Shown here: one piece after another, positions 48,601-61,425 of the stretch
Layout of the letters: each line of letters opens with the position of its first letter
Position numbering within the stretch: position 1 is the first letter of the stretch
NCBI GenBank assembly: GCA_013397935.1
Contig: VZRN01004724.1
Coordinates: forward strand, 223,076 to 287,075
Source of the DNA: Dasyornis broadbenti
Lineage: Eukaryota; Chordata; Aves; Passeriformes; Dasyornithidae
Reading direction: 5' to 3'
DNA: 64,000 nt
The notes under the pieces: generated by a model
Seen by the model: only the letters and a program-made list of their open reading frames with translations
The model's database searches: none
What the model was told of the DNA's origin: nothing
Position numbers and translations under genes: made by a program

Positions 48601-51600
48601 CACACAACAACATCTCTCAGGCTTTGATATTGATCTCAGTCAAAGGATAGATGGAAATTGAACATATGGCCTTTCTTAGCTGAGCCATCTGTATCCCCGC
48701 AACTAGGAGAATCACAGTAGCTGTTTGGGTAACACAGACGTGTGGCTTGGGTTATTGAAAATTTGAAATCAGTAGATTTTATATAAATCTGCTAGAGATT
48801 TTGCAGTGGAAAGGATTGGCAGCAATCTCACACATTACTGCAATAGGCAAGCATAGGAAAATAGAAGGTGAGACAAATTAATCGTTCCCTTCAGTCCTCC
48901 ATGCCTGCTGCATTTGGGCTCACAGGGTTCACCATCTATCAGTAATTTTTGAAAACGTTTTGAGTACCCTCACACGCCAGGGGCCTAAATCACCAGTTTT
49001 GCTTTTGTGAGTGTTTCAAAAGTTGAGCCTTAGTAGTAAAACTAAACTCTCCAAAGGAAAACTAAACCTATTCTTTCCCTTAGCTTACTGTCTTTACTAT
49101 TCAGGATTTCTAAAGATACACTATGACTACACATGGAGTGTCCTCAGACCTCAAAAGGAGTGAAAACTGGAGCAATTGCTCTCTGAAGCCATGCTACAAC
49201 TTCTGCTGAGGCAGATGTTGAAAAAGTCATGATGCATAAAGTTGCTTGACTCCTCCTTGCTAAAATCAAACAGTATTTTTTTCCAGTTATTCTCCCACAG
49301 CTCATTCTGTGAAGACAATGGGGGAAAAATACCCAGTTTAGAGAATGAAAAAAAGATATTTTTTGACATTTTCTGAATTCTTTTAAGAAGGTTACTGCTG
49401 CTTTGACAGAAAGGAAAATATTGCATAGTGCTGCCCACCAGCATGATTGTCTCTGGATTTCAAAGGCAAGATTTCTTTGTTTATTAAGAATTTGTTTTGA
49501 TTGGCATACAGGAGTCTCAGAGCATCCAAGGTCTCTGCTAGCTGTGAAAAACCTCGAGAAGCCAAGTGAATCAGACTACAACCTTAAGCAGCTGTGGGAC
49601 AGCCTTTGAATGAACAGAGATAGCTCTCTTCGCTTTTGTGTGTGTGTCTGATTCATTGGAATAACTTTCCAAGCACTGTAATAATAATCTGTGTGAGTTG
49701 GGATTTTTGGCATCTGATAGTTACATGTTATAAAAGGGCCCAGAGGTATTACACAAAGAGCAAGAATGATAGAATGTTCTCCTTGGAAGGTTTGTTTGTC
49801 TGTGCGAAAAGGTAAACAACCCTTGATTTAGATTCCAGATGGGTTGTTTTATTTTCTGTTATTTCCCCTTGTTTTTCAAAAATTCCAGAAGCATCATTGT
49901 CTGCCTATCTTGCAGATATTTATGTGACCCTTGTGACTTTGCAGCTTACACACAGACTGCTTAGATTCATCACCAAAGGAGAGCAAGAAAAATGTAGTAC
50001 AGCTGTGCAGCATAGTGCGTAGCATGTATTTCTCAGGAGCAAGGCAAGGCTGGATTCAAATTCCTGAGCTAGGGGTGAGGTTTTGATTTGGATTTTTAAG
50101 CTACTAACTCTTTGATGTGAAAAACAGAAACTCTTCTGTGAGTAGGATGGTGAAATGCATTCTTGCTGAGGTGTTTAATGCAGATTTATCATAAAATGAT
50201 TTATGCGAATTTTATGTTTGACATAGTAGCACATACAAGCAAATTGTGACAATTATGTTTACTATTCTAGGAAAATGATTGTATTTAAACTTTTCCATTA
50301 CTGGATTTGGTGTGCTATAACTTAAAAGCAATAGTTATGCATGAAGTGGTGAGCGAAAGCCGAACAAGATACTTTACTTTTGACACCTGTGGCTTCTTGA
50401 GTTCCTCAGTATTCAGCATCAATATTGTCATAATGTGATATTTAAATAGTTACACAAAGGAATCAGGCTATGAAGTCATATAGAAAACTGAAGGGCTTTA
50501 CAACAGAACTAACCAACACTTAAGTTAATATTCCCAGGCTTACAGAGCACAGTGGGCTTTTTCATGTATTCAGAACCGTGGCTTACCATTTAATTTTGAA
50601 GAGGTTATTTTGGGTGCAGCCTCAAGAGGGACTCATTAAGTTTTGATGCTGCAGATCCTGATGTGTCAAGACATCAATATTATTTTCCATATTTACCCCA
50701 GTTTCCTGGCAGTGCTCTCCTAATCACATAAACCATCCAGTTAGATCCTAATGGACTGTGACTCTGGCAGAGCTGTAGGATTCAGAGATATGCTAGAATA
50801 TTTTAGAAAAGTAGGACAAATTTTACTAGAGGAAGGCACTATGATTACATGTAGCCTTACCAAAAAGAGAGCAATCATCATGTCAACTGCTTTTCCTTTA
50901 TATCACACGCTTCTTATCCTCAATCTATTTACTAGTTTATTGTCATTCTCCTTGAATAAAAAGGGTCTTGGGGAAAAAAAGAGTTACATTTATGGATGTG
51001 TTTGACATATTGTGCTGTGGACAAATAAAAGCAAGAATAACAATATTTATAAAATTTCAGAATTCACTCTAAAACGTTCATTGGTAGGATGTATCAAATT
51101 TAAGTTAGTGGTTTTTGGGAACAAAATGAAGAATTCAAGCCTCATTCAGCTTTGATCCAATGTGTTATGTTTTCCTTAGCTTGTCAAGACAAAGAGATAT
51201 AGGTCACAGCTGAATGGAACTGTTTTTGTCAAAGAAAACCTGAAGTCAAATGTCATTGTCATTCTATATAAATATTCAGCATGTGTGCAGTTCCTCCCAG
51301 GCAACTTTTCTTTCTCTTTCAGGGCACTGGCCTGAGTTAAATTTCTCAACAGAAAAGTAAAAATCAGAAGAAAGAAAGAAAGAAAAAAAAAGGTAGAGAT
51401 TACATAAATGGTTCAAAAATGCATATTCACACACTTTCCCAGCTGAAGGCTTAAGAGTGTTCACTGAACAATTATTCATTGAGGACAGGTTAAATTCACA
51501 ATACTTTTGCTGTCACAAGACAAGCTTTGTCTGAAATGTTAATGATGTTGTTCTACTGTAGGAGCTTTCACTGCATTTTAAGGAAAAAAAAAATAAATCA

Positions 51601-51922
51601 GACCTAAAGGAGCAGAAACAACACTAGAAATACCCCAACAGTGAAACCACAGCCCACCACCTGTAAGGATGGTTCCCCCTTGGCAGCTGTCACAACTCAG
51701 ATAATCTGGTCTTGCTGGAATCCAGCTTCTCAACCCTAAGCACAGAAGTGATGAAGGTGGCATGGCATGGAAACCACATCTGTGCCAGGATTAACACCAT
51801 GTTCTGTTAGCCGCACTCATGTCCCTGTGCTGCCTTGACACTGAGAGGAACCTCACTGTGCAGTGCATCTTGCTATTTGAAAACCAAGATTTTTCTATTA
51901 ATTTTGACTAGTAATGATTTCC
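45672..51922. other. Unique non-coding sequence with one G/T tract
   Basis: No gene was recognised. A T/G-rich simple repeat with TTG, TTTG and TTA units occupies 47948-48010. Overlapping frames at 46241-46865 have no domain. The remainder has no visible structure. Confidence 0.5.
47948..48010. repeat. T/G-rich simple repeat
   Basis: A low-complexity run of TTG, GTTT and finally TTA units. It explains the stop-poor Lys/Gln/Thr-rich minus-strand frame across it. Confidence 0.9.
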
Positions 51923-51959
51923 TTTTTTTTTTTTTTTTGTTTTTTTTTTGGTTTTTTTT
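51923..51959. repeat. Poly-T tract with isolated G
   Basis: About 37 bases of T are broken only by single or double G. It may be the poly-A tail of a minus-strand retrocopy, but the sequence on its right (51960 onward) matches nothing I know, so a processed pseudogene is not called. Confidence 0.9.
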
Positions 51960-54900
51960 GCCTCGGTATTCCTCCAGGAATCTTTAAGGAACCAATTATT
52001 AAAGTCAGAGCTCCAATATAATGACAGTTCAGTGATAAAAATCCACGTGACTCCCATGGAAACTTGCAGGGTGTGTTCACAGTTCCTCTCCAATATGCAT
52101 GCACATTACTGGATTTGGTGGTGTTGGTGCCCTGCTGTCTCAGTCAGACATCTTCTGACCTCTGGGCATCCAACAGAAACAGTCCTAACTGCTGGATACC
52201 CCAGCTTCCAGGGCAAACTGCTGCTACTGGTGTGCATGGAAATGCTTTGGGCATGGGAAGGAAGTCCAGCACTGGAGCAGTTTGTATTTCCTCTTCTTAG
52301 ACTTGTTTGTAAGGGCCAGTTTACATCTAACATCAACATAACAGATGTTCTAAGTTTGTTGCTTAAGCTAGGCTGGTGAGGACGTTGGTCCTTTGGCCAT
52401 TTACATTGGACATTTGCAATGTCATCCATGTTGAGTGAGTCCTGGTTTTGTGCTAAGGGACCTTAACAGGTGGGAAGTGAAAATGAAAGCACGTCAATGA
52501 GAAGAGAATGTAAGAGCATTTCTCTCCCACTTTTCTTTTTCCTTTCCAATATGTACTTGTCATCACAAACCAAGTCTTCAGCTTTGGCATTTAAATCAAT
52601 CCTGCTGGTTTTAAGGCCTTAAAGAAGGCTAGTGATCAACAATTATTCATCTCCTCACAGTCAGCTGCATCCTTAAGCTTTCCACTTGCTGTTTTTACCT
52701 ATCCAGGGCAACTGCCATTTCTGTGTGTCTTTTACAGACTGCATTTGCAGTTTGTAAGACCACCATAAGATGGCATTGTCAGTTCCTACATTTGTTCAAC
52801 TGTCCTGGTGTGGTCAGGAGCCAAAGCTGCAGCCCCACTTCTCGTGGAGCAGTCAGTGGTGTGTCAGCATTTATCCCACCAAAAGCATGTGTAGCTGCTG
52901 GGATCACCAGAGGACAAGTTCAGCGTAACTATGGAAAAAGACAAATTTTTTAAACCTTCTCCAAGAAAGTGTCAGGAATAAAAATACCTTCTTTAGCGAT
53001 ATATGTAAAGATCAAAAGAAAAAATCTCTGTTCCCAAAGAGACTGATGCTCTGAAAATTATAATAAAAGCAATTTTAGTTTTCAGTTTGAAGTACTTCAG
53101 AATATGAGAAAACCCTAACGTGAGAATTGGACATTTTAAAAAGGACTGCAAAGTATTTTGCTCAAAATGATGGCCCTGATCCTCAGTTAGAGCTGGAAAA
53201 TGGTCAGGGCAGATAAGAACTGGGTGTTGATTTTGGCAGTAGCCTGTTCTGAGTTTATCTCCAAAACCAGAGTAAAACAACCATGTTTGCATCTTAAATG
53301 GACAGTCCTGAGACACAGACCATGGTGACAATCCAAACTCCAGTAACAGATGTCCCAGACATGCTACCTTCTCCGTCTGCCAGCTGCAAGGAGCTGGTTT
53401 GACATGGGGACCAAGACTACCAAGGAACTCCAAAGCTCATCCCTTCTCTGGAGGGTGAGTTACAGGGGAAGGATCTACACACAAAAGTATCATCTTTCCT
53501 GTTTCTTAAAAGAGCACCATGCTTTCCCATCAATCCACGGCCTTAGATTAAAGGAATAGGAATGATACATCCTAGTTATTGTGCAAAACACCAGAATCTT
53601 AATGCTTCAGTGTCTCTGCATCCTGTGCTGTCTGCTCTGACTTGACAGAAATCTTTGTATGTTCCTCATCTTGAATCATTCACAACCACTGTTTGAAAGT
53701 CTGGATGTTGAATCTGAACTAAAAGACTGCTACTGTTTTCATTTTTTCTTCTTCCTTGTTTTTCATTTCTGTACCTTAATTCTGAATTCCATTCATTATA
53801 TTGGGCTCCTTGCAGTATCACCTTCCATTTGTCAGCAAGGACATTTATTCTAGTAGGCTTTGTGGCAGTAACACAGGCCAGCTTATTGATCCCAGTGGGA
53901 ACAGTCACATGATTCAAATTATTCATTTGCTTACAGGTTTGTCTGAATTGATGTTTGTCAGCATTAAGCTCATCTTGAAAATTTGCATAAAGTTGAGCTC
54001 ACAGTCCTGGATCCATTAGTTTGACCAACAAGGAGAGAGTGTTTTCTCAGTTGTCTTAGCCCCTTCAATTGACTCCAAATTCACCTGGGAATGTTTCTGA
54101 GAGGAATCTGTCTACACTGTGATGTAGACCTGTATCATAAGATATTTACCAGTATCTACATTTCTGGAAGCTTACAGAATTAACATTTATTTCTCAGCAT
54201 CAAAAATTTTAAAAGTTAAGAAAATACTTATGCTGGTACATTCTGAGTCACGTTCTCTTTAATTTAAAAGTGCTTTTCTTTAATTATTTTGTCTTGGCTG
54301 CTTAGCCAGTGATGGAGATATGAAACCAGTAGAGACACACACATACACGAGTAATTATTCTCCTGTATTCTCTTCATAAAACCCAGCCTCGTAAGGGTAG
54401 GCTTGGAATCTATCAAAAGTAAGGGGGAGAAAACTTTGGTAAGAAAATGATAACAAACAGCAGAGAGTCTCCTAAGATGGCATTGCCCCAACAGAGACAG
54501 TTTCTATTCAGTTAACTACTGCTTCAACGCTGCACACTCACCATCTGCTCTCCTCCTCCCCAGGGCCACTTCTTGCCTGCTCCATAGAGGGTCCTCCCCC
54601 TCACTTTTACAAATGATAATTAATTGCCATACATGATGTTGTGGGGTGAAGAAGGGATTGGGAGCTTCTTAAAATGGTTACAAGAGATTGAAATGTTTGC
54701 CACTCATGAAAAACTATCACTGTAGTCTAAAATAAAGTGTCATTACTTAGATAAAAAAAAGACAAATGCATGCAAGTCTGGCATTTGTGAAGTATAAACA
54801 ACATATTAATTTATTTCTTACCAATCCATGATTTTATTGTTGATTTTGACAATCACACTTGTATCTTGGGAAACCAATAAAAAGTCTCAATATATTTCAC

Positions 54901-56634
54901 AGGGGTACTTCAAGTGGTCAGATAGTATATTTTTTAACTCTGCCTTCATTTGTATATTTTATAAGTCTACCTTTATTTCAGGTAATGCAGTACTAACTAC
55001 CAGCACATTCATTTGATAAGTCTTCAGGGTTACCAGAGGGAGCTCTGAGATGCAAATTCAGTATTTTAACCAAGCATTTTAGGTCTGAAAGCAATTCGTT
55101 AAAATACCTGAGTACAGTAAATTGAGTTTCATCTTCCTGGTTACATTTCCTTCTGGTACATCATCTCTGATGACTGTAGTGCAGATTTCTCATTCTGGAT
55201 GTCCCCATCTATAAGTTAAATTCTACAGATGATAAGTGCACTCTAAAAGCATTAATCCATCATTGTTTTTTTTCAAATTTGGATGGATCAATCTAGGAAC
55301 ATATCAGTTAAAGGCATTTGAACCCCTTAATGATATTTTTATGTTCATTAGACATTATTGCAGGTTATGAAATACAACTACCAGCTTATTCTAGCTTTCT
55401 TAGCCCATTTTATTTTTGAAGATACTGACAAATTTTCTACCCCAAGATTTTTTCATCTCTGATAACAGAATAGACCAGCTGTGTATGATTCCATTTTCTT
55501 GATTTTCTGAAGAAATGTTACCACTTTGGGAAACTAAGTTATTTATTCTGTATCTGAACTACTTTATCCACAGAATGGATAAAGAGTAAAGTGCCATAGA
55601 AAAGTGCTCAGAAGATGCAGCACTTAAGCATTTTTATGATTTATGTGGCAGCATGACAACCAAAAGGAAGACAGACTGTTGTTTTTTCACTTTTTATTTT
55701 AACAGCCTGGAAAGAGAGTTCAGGAATACAACTAACTGACAAATCTTCAGCAGCGTTTTGTTGAAATCTTTATTGGAAATAAAACGTTTCAAGTAAAACA
55801 TTTTGACCGATGTCTCTAGTGTGGAAATACACCTTTACTCCTGGCCGGTTACAGGATACAGATACAGATCTAGCATGAGAAGCCTAAAAGTGTTGCGAGA
55901 ACCTTCCAGAGTCTGCAGATCTAGTGCATGCAAGCCAGTTGGAGGCAGGGGAGCCCAGTATTAGACACCCAGCTTATGGTCAATCAACAAAAATTCTGAG
56001 TGCAGAGTTAAAAAGATGTGGGGATCTGCAGTAGTTGACAGATACTAGAACAAAACTCCTGGGGTAGTGTTTAAAAGCCTTGCTGCTTGGCTGAGGTCAG
56101 AGACCATGGCACTCAGGGTCAAGTTCTTAATTTTGTGCTTATTATCATCATCATCATATTTCATCGCTTGTGCTGTTAAGGCCTGTCCTTGTCCTGCTTT
56201 TCGTGAATACCCAAAGCAGGGTCAAAGAAAGCATGTGCGGAGCAGTTATCAGTGCAAATCCTGTTCTTAACTTGTACTCAACTAGAAAGATTTTGTTTCA
56301 AGCTAGGAGCAAGGCACAGAAATGTGATGTTTCATGGTTAATGTCTAAGATAGTTGCCAGTTCTTGTATAGTTTAAGATATTTAATCTTAAATTTGACTC
56401 CTGCTAATCTAGAAAAATTATGTAACTTCAATCATGTCTTTACCTCAAGCACCCAGGGTGTAACTTTTGCACGCTAGCACGATGTGGCTACAAACACTGT
56501 GTATACCATTCCACCTCACTGACATTGAGAACTGCTGAATCTTGTGCAGAAACTGCAGGCATGTCAGCCTGAGAGCTCAGCCATGGGAGACTGTGAACAT
56601 TGGAGTGTGCTGATCTCAAGCACCAAGTATTGAT
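51960..56634. other. Unique non-coding sequence
   Basis: No gene is supportable, although this stretch contains the window's longest open frames (51948-52379 plus, 143 codons; 52993-53433 minus, 146 codons). Neither contains a domain, signal peptide or repeat that I recognise, and both have shadow frames on the other strand. The phrase GGCCCTGATCCTCAG near 53172 recalls a fragment common in old amniote repeats, but it is too short to call. Confidence 0.5.
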
Positions 56635-56746
56635 AAATGGATGTAACTCATCTTTACCTGAAGGTGTTCCTGCCTTTTGCAGAAGGTTTTGACTAGACGG
56701 CTTTTTAAAAGTCCCTCCCAAGCCAAACCATTTAGGGATTCTGGGA
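56635..56746 (+). mobile_element. CR1 LINE 3'-end fragment (diverged)
   Basis: The blocks GAAGGTGTTCCTGCC, TTGACTAGACGG, AAAAGTCCCTCCCAAGCC and AAACCATTTAGGGATTCTGG follow the final ~100 bases of CR1 ('gaaggtgtccctgccc', 'ttggactagatga', 'aaggtcccttccaaccc', 'aaaccattctatgattctat'). The octamer tail is reduced to one degenerate copy. It is older than the 31975 copy, and its upstream border is not sharply visible. Confidence 0.75.
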
Positions 56747-58260
56747 CTTCATCTTGTTGTTGCTGTCTAACCCAATACACGATAATTTAAAGATAAATAA
56801 AGTCCTCAGTGAGCAGATGTGATGACCTGATTACTTGAGGTTTTTGAGCAGAAGATTTTTCCAAGTCAGCGGCAGAAGTCCATGATTCCAGAGGAAGGTG
56901 AAGGTATAGCTGAAACTGAAGAGGAAATTTAGCTCAGGAGGAATCTGAAAGTTCTTTTGTAGTGTGATTGCAGTTTTCCTGGCAGTTATTTTGGCACCCT
57001 GCCAGACCCTTCCCCAAAGGAAAGTCAAGTGCAGGCAACAGTAGGAGCAGTGTTTAAATAATCAGTGTTTGTGCTTAGAACTGTCCATTTCCAAACACAG
57101 CGCAGGAGAAAGCATAAAGTGGTGAGGAATAGGTGAGACTTTCAAAAGATCAAGGAAATAGTCTCTTATGTGTCGTAAATGGCTTTCTTTGCCCAGTGTT
57201 TTAATGTGACAGATGTGGGATTTATCCAGTCCTATTTTTGGAATTGTTTAATGGTCAGTTTGTACGTCTCAGATGGCTGGTTAAGAAATTAGGCTGAAAC
57301 ACTGGATGGCTATATTATCAGCCTGCAAACTCCATTTGTGAATGTTGATTTGATTTATAAATGACACTGTACCCTGGATTCTGTCTTGACATTCCTCCCT
57401 GCTGGATTGTGTGGTGCTAGCTTGAAATGCACAGTCTGCTTCCCTGTCCTTAGCTAGCAAGCTGGCTGCAGCCCATGTGGAATAGTTAGGATTTTAGATG
57501 GGCCACAACCAAACAAAAGTATCGACTGGTTTGTGCTAGGGGCAGGAGAAAAGGTAACTAAGCCGGCCGAAACTTTACATAACAGTAACTTTAATAATAC
57601 GCATTTACGAGAAGTGAGGAGGCTTGTACAGGAAAATGAGGGAGGATCTGAAGGAATGAGTAGACTGACTAAAAGAGGTAAAGATAAGATGTTGAAAGAC
57701 ACTTTCATTTGACTGTGTATGTCCATGACTGATTATATTATGTGTGGTGTTCGTCTGTGAATCATGATTATTTTAGAACCCCCACCGCGAGTGTTCTCCA
57801 ATACTTTCTTTATCTGTCACATCATTTTTAACCAGTGAGAACCAAAGCCCACAAGCCCAGAATTCTGAGGATTGTGCGTTGCTTCTGAAAAGACTCTGGA
57901 AGAATTGTACTGTTATGTGGACATGGGTTGCCAGACTGTAGAGCACTAATTTTCAAGAAAGAGCAAAAGTGAGAACATCTGAATCCCAAAATGCATGGTT
58001 AGAAGAGCTGAGTTTGTAAGATACTATTGGAATCTCATTACTTCTTGCAATAAGGGCATGAGATATCCAGAGAATGAAGATTCTTGCTTAAGTCTGGTAA
58101 GCACCTTGGTAGAGTGTCTACCAGGGCTGTAGAAAAAATGCTTCTGGGTTTTGTTGGTGCAATGCTGTTTTTCATTTTGCTCTCCATGGAGCTAAGATTT
58201 TATTCCCCCCTCAAAAAGAAACTATCCTGTCTCCATGAGTGCACATTATACAGACTTAAT
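56747..58260. other. Unique sequence between two CR1 fragments
   Basis: No gene was recognised. A short CpG-bearing patch (AAGCCGGCCGAAAC and following, about 57560-57615) is the only compositional oddity. Confidence 0.5.
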
Positions 58261-58305
58261 GTCCTATCACTAAATGCCCTTGTAACAAGTTCCTCTCCAT
58301 CTTTC
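58261..58305 (-). mobile_element. CR1 LINE fragment, inverted 5' part
   Basis: GTCCTATCACTAAATGCCCT and TGTAACAAGTTCCTCTCCAT are the reverse complement of the CR1 segment that reads 'agagggactttttacaagggcatgtagtgatagga'. The fragment lies directly against a plus-strand CR1 piece (58306 onward) from the next part of the same element. Together they form one insertion whose 5' part is inverted, as explained in the findings. The alternative is two independent insertions that happen to abut. Confidence 0.8.
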
Positions 58306-58435
58306 AGTAAAGAAGAAATTCTTTACTGCAAGGGTGGTGAGACACTGGAACAAGTTGCCCAGAGAAGTGGAGGGTGCCCCATGTGCTGTGCATTTTCTAA
58401 TCTGAGCAGCCACTTCCACTTAGTAGAAAAGAGAG
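58306..58435 (+). mobile_element. CR1 LINE fragment, 3' part
   Basis: AAGAAGAAATTCTTTACTGC, AGGGTGGTGAGACACTGGAA, CAAGTTGCCCAGAGAAGTGG and GGGTGCCCCAT follow the CR1 3' region closely up to about 58382. After that the match fades; a CTGAGCAGCC...TAGTAGAAAAG remnant may carry it to 58435. The terminal octamers are missing, so the 3' end was lost or eroded. Confidence 0.85.
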
Positions 58436-60479
58436 GCTGGTAGTAGCCTGCTGCTGCAGGGTTTGTGCAAACTGGCTTGCAGGAATCACAAAAAGTAAAT
58501 GTAAGTGTTCACAAGTATTACAGAGGCATTGTTTTTCCATGTTTGGACTTTTTTTCTCTATTGGCCAGCCCCTACTTATACTTACTTTAAGAACTAATGT
58601 TATTAAAATTTATACTCTTATGCTCTTTTTCCTACTGTACTTTCTTGGCTGTAAGTAAAATAGTAAAAGAGAAGAAAAGCCAAAGCAAAAGGCTAAGTTT
58701 GTAGCAAACACCTTAAAAATATCCACTGCTTTGTCTTGTGGGGTTTTTTGGTGTGTGTTTTAAATTTTCCTTTTTTTAAAATTTAAATTATTATTTTAAG
58801 TATTTTTATTTCTGGTTTGCTAAGTTCTCTGAACTTATAGCTGAAAGCTAAAACTGCCAAATTGAACGTCTGTTTACACTGGCATTTTGTATGAGGAATG
58901 TGAAGTCCTTGTGTTTGTGAGGTTAACTGTCTATTACAATATAGGCAGAAGATGAAGTGTTTATGATATGTGCTGTTTACAAACATGTAAAATTTGATAT
59001 TGTTTTGATGAAAGGCACACTGGCAGGAAGAAATGGAGCTTATACCCTGTTTCTGTCTCTGTTTGATTATTTGGGAAGGCTTTCTCTAAATCCCTGACAT
59101 TGATAAGAGACATTTGAGAAGTTCCCCTTAGCCACACCAAGCCTGGGCTCACAAGCACAATTCCATTATTTCATCTGGATTTTATTACTGCAAGCAGCTT
59201 ACCCAGCTGCATAGCAGGAATGTTTAACCAGGAACAAGACAAACTTCCATAAGCTGCTTAATTCAGACTTGGGACTGTTCCTTCAAATCAATTGATATTG
59301 AAATAATTACTTCTCAGAATCTGTAGAGGAAAAGGATGTAAAAAGGAAATTAAAATCTAATTAAATTGAGGTAGAAAGCAGTGTCTGAATAGACAAATCT
59401 AAAGCCTTCGCAAATTTTCAAAGGTTACATTATCCTTTTCGTCCCTAGAAATCTATCTTTTTACTTTTCTCCCCTCCTCTTGCACTTTTATCGCTATTTT
59501 TTAAGCAACAAGGAAAGTTTTTTATAAAAAAATAATTTATGTTTTTATATGAAGTTCAGGTAAAATTATTTCTATGTAATTTTTTCTTTTTAAAATACAT
59601 ATAAAGAAAATGTGATCCAACAGAATTGACTGAGCTACCCTGACAGTGTCGATGTCCTGAGCAGAAAAATATTATGCTGTTTTTCCGAGAGCAAGGGTCT
59701 TTATTTGTAGTGTTTGCAGCTAAATTTCAGCTTAGGCAACTGTTCTGCTTCCTTTAATTCCCTTTTTATAAACTGTGTGGTTGTTCTCCTCTTCACTATT
59801 AAACTGCAAGCCACATTATAAATTCACTGGGGTGGATGAAGTAATTCGTTTGTAGCATGGACTAAACTCCCTTCTTCTTTTCATTAATTTTATGCTAATT
59901 TAACTGCCCACCTCCATGGAATTATAATGATGGAGAGCAGAGCTCATGATACTTTACTGAGGCAGAAAGAAGAAAAAAGATCCTGTTGAGAATGTATATA
60001 TGTATTATAAAGGTAAAAATACTAAAAGAGTTTTGCTTTGTCTTGGGGAGGGGGAGTTACATTTAAGGTGAGGCAGGTGCTTATTTTAAAAGGAAATGAC
60101 ACTGTAAATATGGAACCTTCCTTTTTCGTTTGTTTCAGCGCAAGTCTAGATTGAAAGCACAGATATTGAAGGGCATGGGGTGGGAAAATGGGCTCTGACT
60201 TCCCCTGGGGAAGGTATTACAGGACAGAGAGAGAGAAGGGATTTGTATTGGGGTCAGGGTGTTCAAAAGCAGTTCCCTGAAGTGAAACAGTTAATCACTA
60301 AAAGAACAAAAATGAACAGCAGCCATGTACAAATACCTAAGGAAGAGTAAAAATGTGGCAGGAATGTACAAGGCTTAACACACATGTGTGCATGCTCTCT
60401 AAACCTCCTGCTTTATTCAGTACAGGGGATTTTCCAGTTCTATTGTAGTTTGTCTGTCTGGTAATGCCAAATGTATTTA
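58436..60479. other. Unique sequence, possible conserved island
   Basis: No gene was recognised. The stretch 59740-59960 looks like a conserved non-coding element, with CATTAATTTTATGCTAATTT (octamer-like plus TAAT cores) and AATTATAATGATGG, and evenly complex sequence. The rest is AT-rich and featureless. Confidence 0.5.
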
Positions 60480-61425
60480 TCCCCTAAAAATTTGTCCCTT
60501 TTCTCCTTGAACCCATATAAACATTTTTGTATTCAAAACTTTCTTCAGCAAGGCATTCCAGGTTTATTTTACCCTGTGCCTTTCTTCCTACTTTGAACAT
60601 GGTTCCCTATAGTTTCATTTACTGGACTTCCTTGAAAAGACCACCTATCGCTATCCAGCCTTTCCACATTTTTTATGATTTTGCACACCTGTCATATTCT
60701 ACCAAAATCCCTGCAATAGCCTGAAATATTTTGCCTGCTTGTTGGACCCTCATAGGGAAGCCACTCTTTTTTTTTTTTCCCCTAATTGTTTTGACTGTTT
60801 TGACTTTTTTTTTCCCTTTTTCCCCCTTCTAAAGGTTTTTGGTTTTTAAATAACAGATTATTTTCAAGCCAAGGGGTTCAGCCACACACACACACCATTC
60901 TTATATATTTATGTTCAGTAAGATGAATTATTGATTCGAACAGTGGGATAGTGACCTATTCTGTTTATCCTTCTTTTGCTAATTCCAAATGTTTCCTTAT
61001 TTTTTTCACTGCTATTGAGCACTTGCTTGTTATTTTGTGGAACCAACTACAGGGACCTCCAATTCTTTCTCTGGTAATGGCCATAATTTCATGTGCAAAA
61101 CTAGGATTCATTTTGCTTGCTTTATTCTCATTTCTACTGGGTTTCATCTGCCATTTTATTGAATGGTTTTGTGAGGTCCTTCAGATTTCACAGTCCGTTC
61201 TCACCCTTACTCCTTTGAATGCTCTGTCTATCACTAGCACATTTCCTTACCTTGCCACTAACACTGCTTTCAAGGTTAAGATTTGAAAAAATGAATACTC
61301 AAGAATTTCCACCAATTACTTTCCTCCAGTGCAATATTGACCAATTACCTATATCATACCTCCTCTACTTTCCACCTTTTAGCCACTTGCTTACTCATTC
61401 TTGGACATCTCCTACTTACCCCACT
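60480..61425 (-). mobile_element. Ancient CR1/L3-like LINE, RT-coding and 3' parts (antisense)
   Basis: On the plus strand this stretch follows the antisense of an old amniote CR1/L3-type LINE for nearly a kilobase. In consensus order: GCAAGGCATTCCAGGTTTAT (60549), TATAGTTTCATTTACTGGAC, TTATGATTTTGCACACCTGTC (60674), CCCTCATAGGGAAGCC (60747), GCTATTGAGC (61011), TTTCATCTGCCATTTTATTG (61142), TTTTGTGAGGTCCTTCAGAT (61168), ACCTTGCCAC (61249), TTACTTTCCTCC and CTTTTAGCCACTTGCTTACT (61377). The sense (minus) strand would encode the late reverse-transcriptase and C-terminal part of ORF2, but frameshifts and stops break it throughout. The consensus portion between the Asp-Asp active-site region and the next anchor is partly deleted. 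The plus-strand frames at 60951-61286 and 61219-61443 are antisense to the fossil and not genes. Embedded T/C tracts (60767-60835) are local insertions. It is old and inactive. Confidence 0.72.

Noticed and set aside
51923..52400. Poly-T followed by open sequence, as in a minus-strand processed pseudogene
   Set aside because: The adjoining sequence resembles no gene I know, and no target duplication could be identified.
52993..53433. 146-codon minus-strand open frame, the longest in the window
   Set aside because: It has no recognisable domain, signal peptide or splice context. One frame of this length is expected by chance in 64 kb on two strands.
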